DNA of 64,000 nt from JAKALD01 sp963817785 (GTDB lineage: Bacteria > Pseudomonadota > Gammaproteobacteria > Burkholderiales > SG8-39), in contig CAWFPL010000008.1 in NCBI GenBank assembly GCA_963817785.1, positions 62,001 to 126,000 of the forward strand, read 5' to 3'. Positions 1 through 9,522 of the stretch are shown here, piece by piece. Position 1 is the first letter of the stretch; each line of letters starts with the position of its first letter. Position numbers and translations under genes: made by a program. A model generated the notes under the pieces. That model made no database searches, had not been told where the DNA came from, and saw nothing but the letters and a program-made list of their open reading frames with translations.

Positions 1-243
1 GTCCGATCCTCCCGCGGCAATCGTGCGATCAATGATTTCCTGCGCGAGTCCGCCCACGATCTGCGTGCCGCCTTCGGTTTTCCAGCCCATGAACTGGACA
101 ACCGCGCCGGCCGTCGCGGCGCCACCAAGAAATCCGTGCCGTTCAAGCAATATCGTGCGTGCTCCGGCACGCGCTGCCGCTATGGCTGCACACACGCCCG
201 CCATCCCGCCGCCGGCCACTAGGACATCGAAGCTCACGCGCAT
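1..243 (-). CDS. FAD-dependent oxidoreductase, N-terminal part (runs off window)
   Basis: The first 81 codons are visible; the C-terminus lies beyond base 1. The protein opens with MRVSFDVLVAGGGMAG, a dinucleotide-binding GxGxxG-type motif at about residues 10-16, followed by an ERHGFLGGAAT stretch typical of the FAD_oxidored (PF12831) flavoproteins. The same pattern is seen in the three complete paralogues at 446, 3075 and 9756. The start is the first ATG of the frame. It is the last visible gene of the minus-strand island, about 200 bp downstream of the 446-1834 gene. Substrate unknown. An oxidoreductase is well supported; anything more specific is not. Confidence 0.8.
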   Translation of the reverse strand, partial: MRVSFDVLVAGGGMAGVCAAIAAARAGARTILLERHGFLGGAATAGAVVQFMGWKTEGGTQIVGGLAQEIIDRTIAAGGSD

Positions 244-445
244 ATCAGACCACCCATCGTAGTGCGTTGCGGCGCCAACTTCGCTCCGCGGAAAAGGAGA
301 CAACTCGCCGTCCACCACCGTCGCACCGCACCGCAAAATTCCGTGGCGGATGGCACTCTTCGCTCCCCAGGGGATTGAGCTGTCCGCCGGGGAAGCGGAG
401 GTCCGCCCAAAGTCCATTCAGTTACGAGAGATTTCCGAGTCGTCG

Positions 446-1834
446 CTAGGCTGCGAGCATCTTCTTGGACGTGCCTTCCTCACCCGCGGCAGTCAGAGCG
501 TCCTCGACCGCCACCAAGGCACCCCGTGCCCGCAGCTTACGGCGGATCTCCTCATGCGGCGGCTCGGCAAGCCGTGCTACGCCTTGCGCGCGCAGTGCGG
601 CGTACAGACCCGCGGCCTCGCCCAAGCACATCGCCGTGCCCATGTGCCGGCTGCCTCCGTTTGCCTCCCGGCTCGCCGACATAGCGCGTCCCGCCACGAC
701 TAGCCCATCAACCGATTTCGGCAACAGGGAGCCCAGTGGAATTTCGAACGGCACCTCGGGCACCCAAAGTGCGATTCCGGTGCCCTTCGACTCATGCAGG
801 TCCATCGGTCCGGCACCGAGCGCGACGGCATCCGGGAAGCGCTTACCTCCAACGATGTCTTCCTCGGTGAGCGTGTACTGTCCTACGATGCGGCGCGTCT
901 CGCGCACGCCGATGCGTGCTGCGATACCCGCCAGGACCGACTTCTCGAATCCCGGCACGCGCTCACGCAGGAACTTGACGATCGATTTCACCTGCTGACG
1001 GCCGACGAGCTCGGCGCGCGTCAGATCGGCGGCATCCAGCGCATCGACGTCGAATACCCTGCTCATCAGGCACACGGCATCAGTGCCGCCTGGCGTGCTG
1101 CAGAACGACAGGCTTTCCCAGAAGATGCGCTTGTCGCGGACGCCCTCGAGCGCGAGCGCACGCTTCTCGTCGCGCGGCATGGCACGGAAGCGCTTCACGT
1201 CCACGTTCGACATGCGGAAGACGAGCGTACAGGGCTGGCGCCGCCGGCGCAGGTCTACTTCCTCGCCAACGCAGGGCACACCGCTCGCCGACGCGACCGA
1301 CGCGTCCCCCGTCGCGTCCACCACGACCTTCGCGCGCAGGGCGGAGCGGCCCGAAGCGTTCTCGAGCACCACGCCCTCCACCCGCCCCGCGCCAAGCAGC
1401 GGGCGCACGATTACCGAGTGAAGCATGAGGTCTACACCCGCATCCTGCGCGAACTCGTCCGCCGCGATCTTCACGATCTCGGGGTTGAACGGGAAATTGA
1501 TCAATGGGATCGGGGTTGCCGACGCCTCGGCAAGCATGTATCGGCTGAAGCCATCGCTGCCGCCCATCCCGCGCACTCGCTCCGCAAGCTCGTAGGCCAA
1601 CCCTCCTACAACGCGCGTTTCGCGGTTGTAGAAGCCGAGCCACTGCGCCACCATTCCGTAGGTCGCCGTTCCCCCCAGGCAACCGGAGCGCTCGACCAAC
1701 ACTGTGCGGGCACCGGCGCGTGCCGCGGAGACCGCGGCGATGAGCCCCGAGGCTCCGCCGCCGGCCACTACGACGTCGTACTCACCCAGAAAACGCGTCT
1801 GCAGCGATTCGGGAAGGGTATTGGGGTTTTCCAT
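446..1834 (-). CDS. FAD-dependent oxidoreductase (PF12831-type)
   Basis: A 462-residue cytoplasmic flavoprotein. The FAD-binding motif GGGASG is at residues 25-30, followed by ERSGCLGGTAT. A C-terminal region with VDGLVVAGRAMSAS and GTAMCLGEAAG completes the FAD fold. It is clearly paralogous to the 453-aa protein at 9756 (shared segments around VPCxGEEV, QPCTL, FWES and TDAxCLMSR), so both probably oxidise related substrates. No signal peptide or membrane segment is visible. A promoter with a palindromic operator lies 110-160 bp upstream (1946-1995), shared in design with two other units of this island. The substrate cannot be read from sequence; the nearby sugar-type ABC importer suggests a carbohydrate-like or polyol-like compound (inference). 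Confidence 0.88.
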   Translation of the reverse strand: MENPNTLPESLQTRFLGEYDVVVAGGGASGLIAAVSAARAGARTVLVERSGCLGGTATYGMVAQWLGFYNRETRVVGGLAYELAERVRGMGGSDGFSRYMLAEASATPIPLINFPFNPEIVKIAADEFAQDAGVDLMLHSVIVRPLLGAGRVEGVVLENASGRSALRAKVVVDATGDASVASASGVPCVGEEVDLRRRRQPCTLVFRMSNVDVKRFRAMPRDEKRALALEGVRDKRIFWESLSFCSTPGGTDAVCLMSRVFDVDALDAADLTRAELVGRQQVKSIVKFLRERVPGFEKSVLAGIAARIGVRETRRIVGQYTLTEEDIVGGKRFPDAVALGAGPMDLHESKGTGIALWVPEVPFEIPLGSLLPKSVDGLVVAGRAMSASREANGGSRHMGTAMCLGEAAGLYAALRAQGVARLAEPPHEEIRRKLRARGALVAVEDALTAAGEEGTSKKMLAA

Positions 1835-1900
1835 GGCATTCCTCTTTGTGCACCGAAGTGGTTAGTCCCAAGAAGCGGTTCCGCAAAGCCGAGCTGTGTA

Positions 1901-1940
1901 GCGCCAGCGGAAGCTCGTTCGCGCCAGCGGAGGCTCGTTC
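1901..1940. repeat. 20-bp tandem repeat, two copies
   Basis: GCGCCAGCGGAAGCTCGTTC at 1901-1920 is followed directly by the same 20-mer with one change (A to G at position 12). It begins just downstream of the predicted -10 of the 446-1834 promoter, so the transcription start falls at or in the first copy met by polymerase and the repeat lies in the 5' untranslated leader. It may be a protein or RNA regulatory site, or a simple duplication. Confidence 0.7.
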
Positions 1941-1945
1941 CGTAC

Positions 1946-1995
1946 AGGCTAAAAGTCGCGATCGGCCCAGTCAAGGCGCGGTTTACGCTTGTGAA
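1946..1995 (-). promoter_or_regulatory. Promoter with palindromic operator upstream of the 446-1834 gene
   Basis: Read on the minus strand: operator GTTCAC-AAGC-GTAAAC (core 1982-1995), a 7-bp gap, -35 TTGACT (1969-1974), a 17-bp spacer, -10 TAGCCT (1946-1951). Two further copies with the same operator-to--35 distance lie at 9523-9572 and 11182-11232. The 1835-2163 intergenic stretch holds nothing else I can name apart from the tandem repeat at 1901-1940. The operator sits just upstream of the -35, a position that suits either an activator or a repressor; the IclR protein encoded next door is a candidate binder (inference). Confidence 0.65.
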
Positions 1996-2163
1996 CCAAC
2001 ACCCGCGAATGTTCCTGCGCGTTCGCCTTGCGCAATGGCCTGCGCTTCCATGGGAGGCGCGGGAGGCATCAAGCCGCCGCAATGACGCGCCGCGAACAAG
2101 GCAAAGGAGGAGGCAACCGCGCACAGTGCCGGATGCCACTAGCGCCACACGCAGTCTTGCAAA

Positions 2164-2964
2164 TCAGAATTCCGCGTTGGGCCACAGTGCCCGCAATTGT
2201 TGCGCAAGCGTACGTGCCCCGCCACGCAAAGCCCGAGTGAGTTCAATCTTCTGCCGCTCATCAAAGCGGGCCGCAGGCAGCGCGACACCAAGCGCCGCCA
2301 CAGCTCGCCCGCGTCCGTCGTTGACCGGAACCGCCACGCCAATGATGCCCTGGGTGAACTCGCCAACCGAGTATGCGACGCCCTCTTCCCTGACCGTGCG
2401 CAGTTGCCGGCGCAGCGCCGCGACCGAGGCAACCGTCCTTGGAGTGACTGCCTCGAGCTTCACCCGCGCCAAGTACGCCTCGCGTTCTTCTGGCGCCATC
2501 CAAGCAAGGAAAACCTTGCCGGTCGAAACAGCGTAGAGCGGAGCGCGTACGCCCACGTGCATCGAGTACAAAATGGCGCGGGTGGAGTTGACGCTACATA
2601 CGCGTTCGACCACACTCCCCCGTAACAGGCTCAGTGCCGAAGACTCCCCGGTTTCGCGAGTCAACTGTTCAAGCAGCGGTTGCGCGACCGCGACTACTGC
2701 GCGAACGCGTTGCCCGCGGCGGGCAAGCGCAAACGCGCCATCCCCCAACCCGTAACGGCTCTCGTCTGGAGCCCGGGTGACGTAACCACGCCGCAACAGA
2801 TTTCGAAGCAGGTGGGTCAGGCTGCTCTTGGGAATCGCGGTCCTCTCCGCGATCCCCGCGTGTGTCATCAGCCGCCCGGCGTCTGCTAGCAACTCGAGCA
2901 CGTCTAACACGCGGTCGGCGGACTTGACGGTGTCGCGAGCTCCTGAACGAATACGAGCAGCCAA
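2164..2964 (-). CDS. IclR-family transcriptional regulator
   Basis: A 266-residue protein of typical IclR length. The N-terminal winged helix-turn-helix (about residues 12-75) contains SADRVLDVLELLA and IPKSSLTHLLRNLLRRGYV. The effector-binding domain follows, with YAVSTGKVFLAW, EGVAYSVGEFTQGIIGVAVPV and a C-terminal ALGVALPAARF, all hallmarks of IclR proteins. IclR regulators usually control a neighbouring catabolic operon in response to a small organic ligand. It lies among the FAD oxidoreductase genes and the ABC importer on the same strand, and three units here share a palindromic operator. No copy of that operator is seen upstream of this gene itself, so autoregulation through it is not supported. 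Confidence 0.92.
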   Translation of the reverse strand: MAARIRSGARDTVKSADRVLDVLELLADAGRLMTHAGIAERTAIPKSSLTHLLRNLLRRGYVTRAPDESRYGLGDGAFALARRGQRVRAVVAVAQPLLEQLTRETGESSALSLLRGSVVERVCSVNSTRAILYSMHVGVRAPLYAVSTGKVFLAWMAPEEREAYLARVKLEAVTPRTVASVAALRRQLRTVREEGVAYSVGEFTQGIIGVAVPVNDGRGRAVAALGVALPAARFDERQKIELTRALRGGARTLAQQLRALWPNAEF

Positions 2965-3074
2965 GGGACTCCCCTACCGCATCGACAGATTACAGTTTGA
3001 TAGCGCTGCAGCGGCAAAGCCACTCGCCATGGTCTGCGGATTTCCGGTCGGACCGCAGAGGCGCATCATCGCCG

Positions 3075-4685
3075 CTACCGGACCGGACGATAACCCGTGC
3101 GCGACATGGGCGTCAGGGCGCCATAGCGCGGCCAAGCAAGCATTACGCCGAGATCGACCAGGCAGCGCTGAAAATCAGCTAACAACGGCTGGGCCCGCAC
3201 GGCGCGCGCCAGCACTCGCCGCTGCAGGGCAAAGGCAGCAAGCGCACCGCTCGCCTCGCCAATGCTCCATTCGATCGGATGTACCCGGCAAGCACCACTG
3301 GTGATGCGAGTAGTCCCAATATTCTTGCAGGCCGGCAGCAAGTTTTCCACGCGGACCGGCAGCAGCGCGCCAAGAGGAATCTGAAACGGATAGGTATCGA
3401 TGTCGACTGAATTACGCCCGCGGGTGCTCGGATGAAGGTCGATTCGGTAGGCGCCGACAGCGACACTGTCGGTGAAACTTTCAGCACCGCCGGCACCTGG
3501 CCGCGCCTGCACTCCGATGTGCTGTTCGAGCAAAGTGAACTCGGCACGGATGCGACGGCCTTCTCGATAGTAAGATTGCTTGGCCAGCCCATCGCTGGTG
3601 CCTAGCACATCCCCGCGAAGGCGCAGCCCGGGATACCCGACACCACCGTCATGGCGCGGCGCCTCGGTTTGCATCCAGTAGAAGAACGCCAAGCTCAGCT
3701 CCCGGGCTTCCTTTAGCGCATCTGCCGCCTGCTCCGGAGAAACCCCGATTGCCGGCTTACACCAGTAATCCATCTGCGGCCAGCAGGCCAGCGTGATATC
3801 GCTCGGATATGTGCCTGCGGCAAAGTGGCGCCGATAGGCGATGCGACGAGCGTGCCACAGATCGTACAGGAACTCTGCGTCCGTATCGCCGACGAATAGT
3901 GGCCGCTCCCGCGGCGCGTGCGTGACGTGATCGCTGATAGTCCATGAGATTTGTGGACCCGGCCAGTCGTCTATGCGGATGCTGCGCCAATGATCGTATC
4001 GCGAAGGCTTTGCGATGATGCAATGCTGGTCCGGCAGGTAGTCGCAGGCGAAGGTCCATGTAATTGCTTGTTGGTCGTACGCATCGGGCGGGCCGGAAAC
4101 CGCATGAAGTTCGCCAGTTTGAGTTTGGGATTCCGCACCGAACACGTGTTCTACCCCGGCGGATTCCAGGAACTCGCCCGTTTCGGTAGCGTCAATAACG
4201 ATCCCGGCTTCGATCGTCACGTCGCGCCCGGAATCGAGCTCGCGCAACCTGACCTCAACAATCCGGTCGCCATCACTGTGGGCGGACACCACTTGATGAC
4301 GCAGCAGAACCCGCACTTGGGCACCACTGGTCTGGGGAGCCAACATCTCGTTGATGACTGCCACGGACACACGCGGCTCGTGACATAGGGTGCCTACGTT
4401 CCCCATGCCAGGGTTGAAAGGGGAGCGCAGGCGCGCTTCCGCCGTCAACGGATAGTTCCGCAGATAGTATTGTCGAATGCGCTGACGGAACTCGGTGTAG
4501 CTTCGCGAGCTAGTCAAGGTCTCGATCCACGGTGCCTCGTCTGGCGGGATTCCCTGGGCGGTTAATTGCCCGCCGAGCCAATCCAGCTCCTCTGCCAGCA
4601 CCACCTTGGCGCCGAGCTTTGCGGCGGCCAAAGTCGCAGAAACACCCCCCAATCCGCCGCCGATTACCAGGACATCGGTCTTCAC
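3075..4685 (-). CDS. FAD-dependent oxidoreductase
   Basis: A 536-residue flavoprotein. The FAD motif GGGLGG is at residues 9-14, followed by LAEELDWLGGQLTAQGIPPDE, as in the longer FAD_oxidored/PF12831 proteins. DATETGEFLESAGV in the middle and CKNIGTTRITSGACRVHP near the C-terminus match the second half of that family. It is more divergent from, and about 75 residues longer than, the paralogues at 446 and 9756. No signal peptide. It lies between the IclR gene and the ABC ATPase gene on the same strand, so it may be co-expressed with the importer. Substrate unknown. Confidence 0.87.
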   Translation of the reverse strand: MKTDVLVIGGGLGGVSATLAAAKLGAKVVLAEELDWLGGQLTAQGIPPDEAPWIETLTSSRSYTEFRQRIRQYYLRNYPLTAEARLRSPFNPGMGNVGTLCHEPRVSVAVINEMLAPQTSGAQVRVLLRHQVVSAHSDGDRIVEVRLRELDSGRDVTIEAGIVIDATETGEFLESAGVEHVFGAESQTQTGELHAVSGPPDAYDQQAITWTFACDYLPDQHCIIAKPSRYDHWRSIRIDDWPGPQISWTISDHVTHAPRERPLFVGDTDAEFLYDLWHARRIAYRRHFAAGTYPSDITLACWPQMDYWCKPAIGVSPEQAADALKEARELSLAFFYWMQTEAPRHDGGVGYPGLRLRGDVLGTSDGLAKQSYYREGRRIRAEFTLLEQHIGVQARPGAGGAESFTDSVAVGAYRIDLHPSTRGRNSVDIDTYPFQIPLGALLPVRVENLLPACKNIGTTRITSGACRVHPIEWSIGEASGALAAFALQRRVLARAVRAQPLLADFQRCLVDLGVMLAWPRYGALTPMSRTGYRPVR

Positions 4686-5001
4686 GGCTTAGCCCTCCTT
4701 GATCTCAAGGCAACGAGGACCAATTGGCCCCATCGCACCTCGGCATACGTGGCTGTAGCGGCCACGCCAGCCAGGCATACCGCACTGCCATGCCTCCCGA
4801 TTCAGCTCTATTCCCTACGCGAACCGCGTATCGGCATTCCTCGCGACGAATCTACACACGAAACACCATGCGGAATGGCGGTAGCGCCGTCGATGCGCCA
4901 CGAAGTTCTCGGATGGTGGCACTCGCGCCGCTCGAAAAGCGTGCGTTAACGGCTGCGAGCATTTGCATCTCGGGCGAGTCCGGTATGGCCATTTGAAGGC
5001 G
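4686..5001. other. Intergenic stretch without a supported gene
   Basis: 316 bp between the ABC ATPase stop and the 3075-4685 FAD gene. Short frames exist on both strands but show no recognisable motif and no good ribosome site. I found no copy of the island's palindromic operator here, so the FAD gene is either read from upstream or has an unrecognised promoter. Confidence 0.5.
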
Positions 5002-6087
5002 TCAACCGAGCAATGCAGCTTCGCTGTCCGAGTCGAACAGATACAGGCGGTCTGGAATTGGCCTGAGCCCTATGCAATCGCCCTTGTGAATGACGGCATG
5101 GGCGTCAGCCCGACACATCAGTTCCTGCGATGATCTAAGGTCCCGAACATACAGGATCAGATCGGGCCCGGATAACTCGGTAAGCGTCACCTCGGCGCGC
5201 AGCGGGGCGCTTTGCTCACCGGGAACTGCCACCAGACTCTCCACGCGAAGCCCGAGCGCCGCCTTGCCAGCACGTACGTTCGGGCGGTCCCCAAGGGGGA
5301 GGGCAAAGTCCTTGGCACGGAATACGGCTTGGCCATCTTCCGCCGCAACCTCGCCTTTTATGAAGGTCATCTCCCGTTCACCCAGGAAGTTGGCCACGAA
5401 CATGTTCACAGGGCGAGCATAAATCTCTTCGGGCGTACCGAACTGTTGCATACGCCCGTGATTGAATACGGCGATGCGCGAAGACAGAGTCATTGCCTCG
5501 GCCTGATCGTGCGTGACGTAGACAATGGTGGATCGCAACTGCTCGTGCAGCTTTTTCAGATCGCGCCGCATGCGAATTCGCAACCGCGCATCGAGGTTGG
5601 AAAGCGGTTCGTCGAGGAGGAAGATCTCCGGATTGCGAATCAACGCCCGTCCGAGAGCGACGCGCTGCTGCTGGCCGCCAGACAACTCCTTCGGCAGACG
5701 CTCGAGTAAGGTAGAAATTCCCAGCGTTTCAGCCACTTCGGCGACCCGCTTGCGGATGTGCTCTGAGGAAAGGCCGCGCCGGGCGCGAAGGGGGAAGGCC
5801 AGATTCTCCGCAACGGTCATGTGCGGATAAAGAGCATAGTTTTGGAACACCATGGCCAAATTGCGTTGGTCGGGCGGCAGCGAGTTCACCAACCGCTTTC
5901 CAATATAGATTTCGCCCCGCTGACAGGTCAGCAGTCCAGCCAGCAAATTGAGCGAGGTGGTCTTGCCCGAACCGGAGGGGCCGAGGAACGAAACAAACTC
6001 TCCCGGCTCGATTGCCAAGGACAGCCCTATCAGGGCGTCGACATCGCCGAAGCGATGACTGACATCAACAAAGCGCACTCCAGCCAC
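5002..6087 (-). CDS. ABC transporter ATP-binding protein (MalK/UgpC type)
   Basis: A 361-residue ATPase of a carbohydrate-type (CUT1) importer. Walker A is GPSGSGKTT (about residues 36-44), the Q-loop sits in MVFQNYALYPHM, the signature is LSGGQQQRVALGRAL, Walker B is FLLDEP with a following D-loop, and the switch is YVTHDQAEAM. The C-terminal third is the TOBE-type regulatory domain usual in MalK/UgpC (full length about 360). It is the last gene of the operon SBP, permease, permease, ATPase, with 10 bp to the preceding stop. It powers uptake by the two permeases at 6098 and 6922. Confidence 0.93.
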   Translation of the reverse strand: MAGVRFVDVSHRFGDVDALIGLSLAIEPGEFVSFLGPSGSGKTTSLNLLAGLLTCQRGEIYIGKRLVNSLPPDQRNLAMVFQNYALYPHMTVAENLAFPLRARRGLSSEHIRKRVAEVAETLGISTLLERLPKELSGGQQQRVALGRALIRNPEIFLLDEPLSNLDARLRIRMRRDLKKLHEQLRSTIVYVTHDQAEAMTLSSRIAVFNHGRMQQFGTPEEIYARPVNMFVANFLGEREMTFIKGEVAAEDGQAVFRAKDFALPLGDRPNVRAGKAALGLRVESLVAVPGEQSAPLRAEVTLTELSGPDLILYVRDLRSSQELMCRADAHAVIHKGDCIGLRPIPDRLYLFDSDSEAALLG

Positions 6088-6097
6088 AAACGGTACC

Positions 6098-6925
6098 TTA
6101 CCCCTTGATCCCGCCGCTCGTCATGCCCGACAGGAAATAGCGCTGGAAAAACACGAACAGCGCGATAACCGGTACCGCCGACACCATGGCAGAAGCTGTG
6201 AGCGCGCCCCAGTCGCGGCCGAAATAACCGAGGAAATCGTAGATTCCCACCGGGAGGGTCTTGACCTCGTTCGAAGAAATCATCACTACGGCGACGACGA
6301 AATCGTTCCAAGCAAAGGTCAGTACCAGTAATCCGGCGGCGACAAGTGCCGGCCGGGACAGCGGGAGGGTAATGCGATAAAGGATTCCCCAACGAGAGTA
6401 GCCATCGACCAGCGCCGCGTGCTCAAGCGCTTCTGGCACAGTGTCGATGAATCCGGCCAGCAGCCACAGCACAAGCGGAAGCTGATAAGCGGAGTACAGC
6501 AGGACAAGTCCGAGGCGCGTATCAAGCAGACCGATACGAAAAAGAAGCGAGAAGCTGGGGATCAGCAGCGACGCGATCGGAATGCTCATCAGTCCCAAAA
6601 TCAGAACCTGGAATGCCTTGCGGCCGCGGAAAGCAAAGCGGGCCACGGCATAGCCCCCAAGCAACCCGAGCGTTAGGCACAGGAGCACCGTTCCGGCGGA
6701 CACGATAATGGTGTTCTCGAGATAGCCGAACACGCCGCCTCGCACAATCGCCTCGTAGTGAGCAAAGGTAATGTGATGCGGCACCAAGCTGGGCGGTAAC
6801 GCAAGGATTCGCTTGGTCGGCTTAAGCGAGGTCACTAGACCCCAATAGATCGGAAACAGAGCAACCGTCGCTACGAGAATCGAAATCCCCCAGTCAATGA
6901 GCCTGCGCAAAGTGCGACGCCTCAT
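6098..6925 (-). CDS. ABC transporter permease (MalG/UgpE type)
   Basis: A 275-residue inner-membrane protein with about six hydrophobic helices, beginning with an N-terminal helix (IDWGISILVATVALFPIYWGLVTS). The EAA loop that docks with the ATPase is visible as EALEHAALVDGYSRWGILYRITLPLSRPAL. It ends at FQRYFLSGMTSGGIKG, the standard MalG-type C-terminus. Its start overlaps the stop of the upstream permease gene by 4 bp (ATGA), implying translational coupling. Confidence 0.93.
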   Translation of the reverse strand: MRRRTLRRLIDWGISILVATVALFPIYWGLVTSLKPTKRILALPPSLVPHHITFAHYEAIVRGGVFGYLENTIIVSAGTVLLCLTLGLLGGYAVARFAFRGRKAFQVLILGLMSIPIASLLIPSFSLLFRIGLLDTRLGLVLLYSAYQLPLVLWLLAGFIDTVPEALEHAALVDGYSRWGILYRITLPLSRPALVAAGLLVLTFAWNDFVVAVVMISSNEVKTLPVGIYDFLGYFGRDWGALTASAMVSAVPVIALFVFFQRYFLSGMTSGGIKG

Positions 6926-7812
6926 GACACCGCAACCGTTCTGGATCGTTGCCGGAAAAGCGCGATGACCGTGACGACAATGACGATGTTGAACAGAAAC
7001 AGGAGAATCGCCATCGCGTCGCCGCGACCAAGTAAATTGTCCTCGAAGCCGACCCGGTACATCCGAAGCACAAGCGTCTCAGTCGCGCCGTCCGGACCAC
7101 CGCCGGTTAGAACCAGCGGATAGGTGAGGATATTGGTAAACAACAGCAACAGGCGCACCATGGTGATGACGATCGGTATGCGCATGAGCGGAAGCGTGAT
7201 GCGCCAGAACGTGTAGATCGGTCCGGCGCCATCGACGCGAGCGGCGGAATATAGCGATAAAGGGATTGTCTTCAGTCCCGCCATCAGCAGGATCATCGCG
7301 AGCGCCGTATCACGCCAGAACGCGTTGAATACGAGCGCCGCCATCGCGGCCTTAGGGTCCGCCAGGATGCTGAAATTGCCCAGGCCGAACGGACCGAGAA
7401 ACAGCGGCATGATCCCCGAATCGAGCGAAAATATCCACTTCAGAAGAAGGGAGCCCACTAGCATGGCGACGATGTACGGCACCAAGACCACTCCCCGCAT
7501 CAACACGTTCCAGCGGGTGTCGCGCTCCAGCCAGACCGCCAGCGCAAAACCGACGATGAATGTAAAGAAGAGCGAGGCGAAGCTGTAAAACGCCGTGATT
7601 CCTATACTCTTGAGGAACAGTGGATCCGCGATGATCTGCACATAATTGTCAAAGCCTACGAAGCGGCCCATGTGCAGGTATTTGATGCGGTAGAAGCTGT
7701 CGTACAACCCCACTCCAAGGGGCGCCAAGACGAAGACGGCCTCCAACAACAGCGCCGGCATGACCAGCGCGTAAGGAAAGCGTGACATCCCGCCGGTTGT
7801 GGTCCTGGCCAT
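6922..7812 (-). CDS. ABC transporter permease (MalF/UgpA type)
   Basis: A 296-residue inner-membrane protein with about six transmembrane segments. The EAA-type loop is LYSAARVDGAGPIYTFWRITLPLMRIPI, and it carries the family stretch FNAFWRDTALAMILLMAGLKTIP. It partners the MalG-type permease encoded just downstream, with a 4-bp overlap. It lies 53 bp downstream of the solute-binding protein gene. Confidence 0.93.
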   Translation of the reverse strand: MARTTTGGMSRFPYALVMPALLLEAVFVLAPLGVGLYDSFYRIKYLHMGRFVGFDNYVQIIADPLFLKSIGITAFYSFASLFFTFIVGFALAVWLERDTRWNVLMRGVVLVPYIVAMLVGSLLLKWIFSLDSGIMPLFLGPFGLGNFSILADPKAAMAALVFNAFWRDTALAMILLMAGLKTIPLSLYSAARVDGAGPIYTFWRITLPLMRIPIVITMVRLLLLFTNILTYPLVLTGGGPDGATETLVLRMYRVGFEDNLLGRGDAMAILLFLFNIVIVVTVIALFRQRSRTVAVS

Positions 7813-7865
7813 ATGTGCACAGGCTGGCGCCCCTGGGCGCCAGCCCTCTTGCCTCGTCTCTCTCC

Positions 7866-9176
7866 TTATTGACGGTTGTTGGTCGCGCCCTCGGCCTCCT
7901 TGAGCGCTTCCATCGGCGTCTTCCCGCCAAGGATGACTCGCTGCGCCGCAAGGTTCCAGTCGCTGAGGGTGCGCGTGGCGTTGCAGTCGGGCGGCGGGAA
8001 GACTCCCGTGTCCGACAGGATGTAAGTCAGCTTCTTGAGGTAGGCATATTGAGGCTGGTTGAGCTCAGGCAGCTCGGCGACCGAACGCCGAATCGGGAGC
8101 TGGCCTCCTTGCAGCGTCCACATCTTCGAGGCCTCCGGGCTAATCAGGAATTCGACGAACTTGGCCGCCTCGTGCGGATGCGGCGACTTCTTCCAGATCG
8201 TCAGGAACCAGGCCGACATCAACGCCGGCCCCGGCTTCTTGCCGTCCCAACTCGGCCAAGCGGCGACGCCAAGCTGACTTTTGTCCCAAGTCGCCTTCTG
8301 CTGAGTGGTCGGATAGCGCACGCTGGCTATGGTCAGCATCGCAGCATGGCCCGCGATGAAAACGTCGTTTGAATCGTCAGTAGTGCGCGACAGATCCTCG
8401 CGGCTGACGGCCTTGTCCTTAGTGACCAAGTCGACTTCCATCTGTAGCGATCGCACTCCGTCTGGGTTGGCGAAGTCGGCGTGGCACTTCTTGTCGAACA
8501 GATTGCCGCGCAGGTCCATGAACGCGGTCGGCGCCGGCGTCGTGGTGGCACGCTCGACGGCCAGCGGTATGGTCGCGCCCCATACGTCTAGGGTGCCATC
8601 GCCATTCGTATCCTTTGTCAGCTTCCTGGCCGCCTCCGCGAAGCCCTTCCAGGTTTTGATTGAATCCTCCGTGAGGCCGGCCGCCTTGAACATATCTTTG
8701 CGGTACAGGATGACGGCCGCGTAAGGAAACAGCGGCACGCCCAAGAGCTTTCCATCAACAGTGGCGTAGTCATACGCCGACTTGAACGCCATGTCCTTCT
8801 TCTGCTGCGGCGTCCAGTGATCGAAGATCAGCTTGTTGAGGTCGGCAGCGGCGCCCGAGTCGATGACCAGGCCGAAGTCGCTGCCAATTGCCCAGACGAC
8901 ATCGGGAGCATTGCCGGCATTGCTGGCAAGGACGAACTTCTGAGTCACCTGCGACCATACCTGTGGTTCTACCGTGATTTTCACGCCAGGGTTTTGCGCC
9001 TCGAATTGCGCGATCAATTTGCGCAGGACAATTTCTCTTCCCTCGTTCTTCGTAGGATCGAGGAACGTCCATACTCGGATGTTCTTCTCCGCAGCAGCGG
9101 CGTTGGCGATCATCGTTACCGCCAAGACCAGTACCGCCATTAGCCCCCAAGCACCTCTCCATACAAACCCCTTCAT
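7866..9176 (-). CDS. Extracellular solute-binding protein of the sugar-type ABC importer
   Basis: A 436-residue periplasmic protein of the family-1 solute-binding type. It has a signal peptide (MKGFVWRGAWGLMAVLVLAV, then ANAAAA and a probable signal peptidase I site near residue 28). The mature part starts IRVWTFLDPTKNEG, and contains WAIGSDFGLVIDSGAAADL and WKGFAEAARKLTK. I chose the ATG at 9176 because AAAGGAG lies at correct spacing from it; an ATG six bases upstream sits directly against that sequence, and a frame opening at 9287 would add a charged N-terminus ahead of the signal peptide. It is first gene of the importer operon, about 340 bp downstream of a predicted operator-promoter. 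The ligand is probably a sugar, oligosaccharide or polyol (family inference). Confidence 0.9.
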   Translation of the reverse strand: MKGFVWRGAWGLMAVLVLAVTMIANAAAAEKNIRVWTFLDPTKNEGREIVLRKLIAQFEAQNPGVKITVEPQVWSQVTQKFVLASNAGNAPDVVWAIGSDFGLVIDSGAAADLNKLIFDHWTPQQKKDMAFKSAYDYATVDGKLLGVPLFPYAAVILYRKDMFKAAGLTEDSIKTWKGFAEAARKLTKDTNGDGTLDVWGATIPLAVERATTTPAPTAFMDLRGNLFDKKCHADFANPDGVRSLQMEVDLVTKDKAVSREDLSRTTDDSNDVFIAGHAAMLTIASVRYPTTQQKATWDKSQLGVAAWPSWDGKKPGPALMSAWFLTIWKKSPHPHEAAKFVEFLISPEASKMWTLQGGQLPIRRSVAELPELNQPQYAYLKKLTYILSDTGVFPPPDCNATRTLSDWNLAAQRVILGGKTPMEALKEAEGATNNRQ

Positions 9177-9522
9177 CTCCATCTCCTTTAGTGATCGGCG
9201 TTTTTTGTCCTGCGTGCGGGTCGGCCGCTCGGGCTTTTTGGATCTCGCCTCGCACCCGCAGTACGCGCTAGCCCCGCCGCGCACCACGTCCGGTCGAGGG
9301 CAGGCAGCACGGCACTAATCGCCACGTCTCGAGTTAGAAGCCTTTCGCATTCGGTCTTAGGGTCGAACCGTACACTGCATGCACTTAGCAAATTCCGTTA
9401 CGCGAGCCAGACATCCAATTGCCAAAATCCGCCGCCCCCACGTCGGGCCGCCTCCCTGGCCATCGCGCGATCGGTTCCGGGTTCAGTCGAGCCTCGCAAT
9501 ACCACTGCCAAGGTATTCGATC

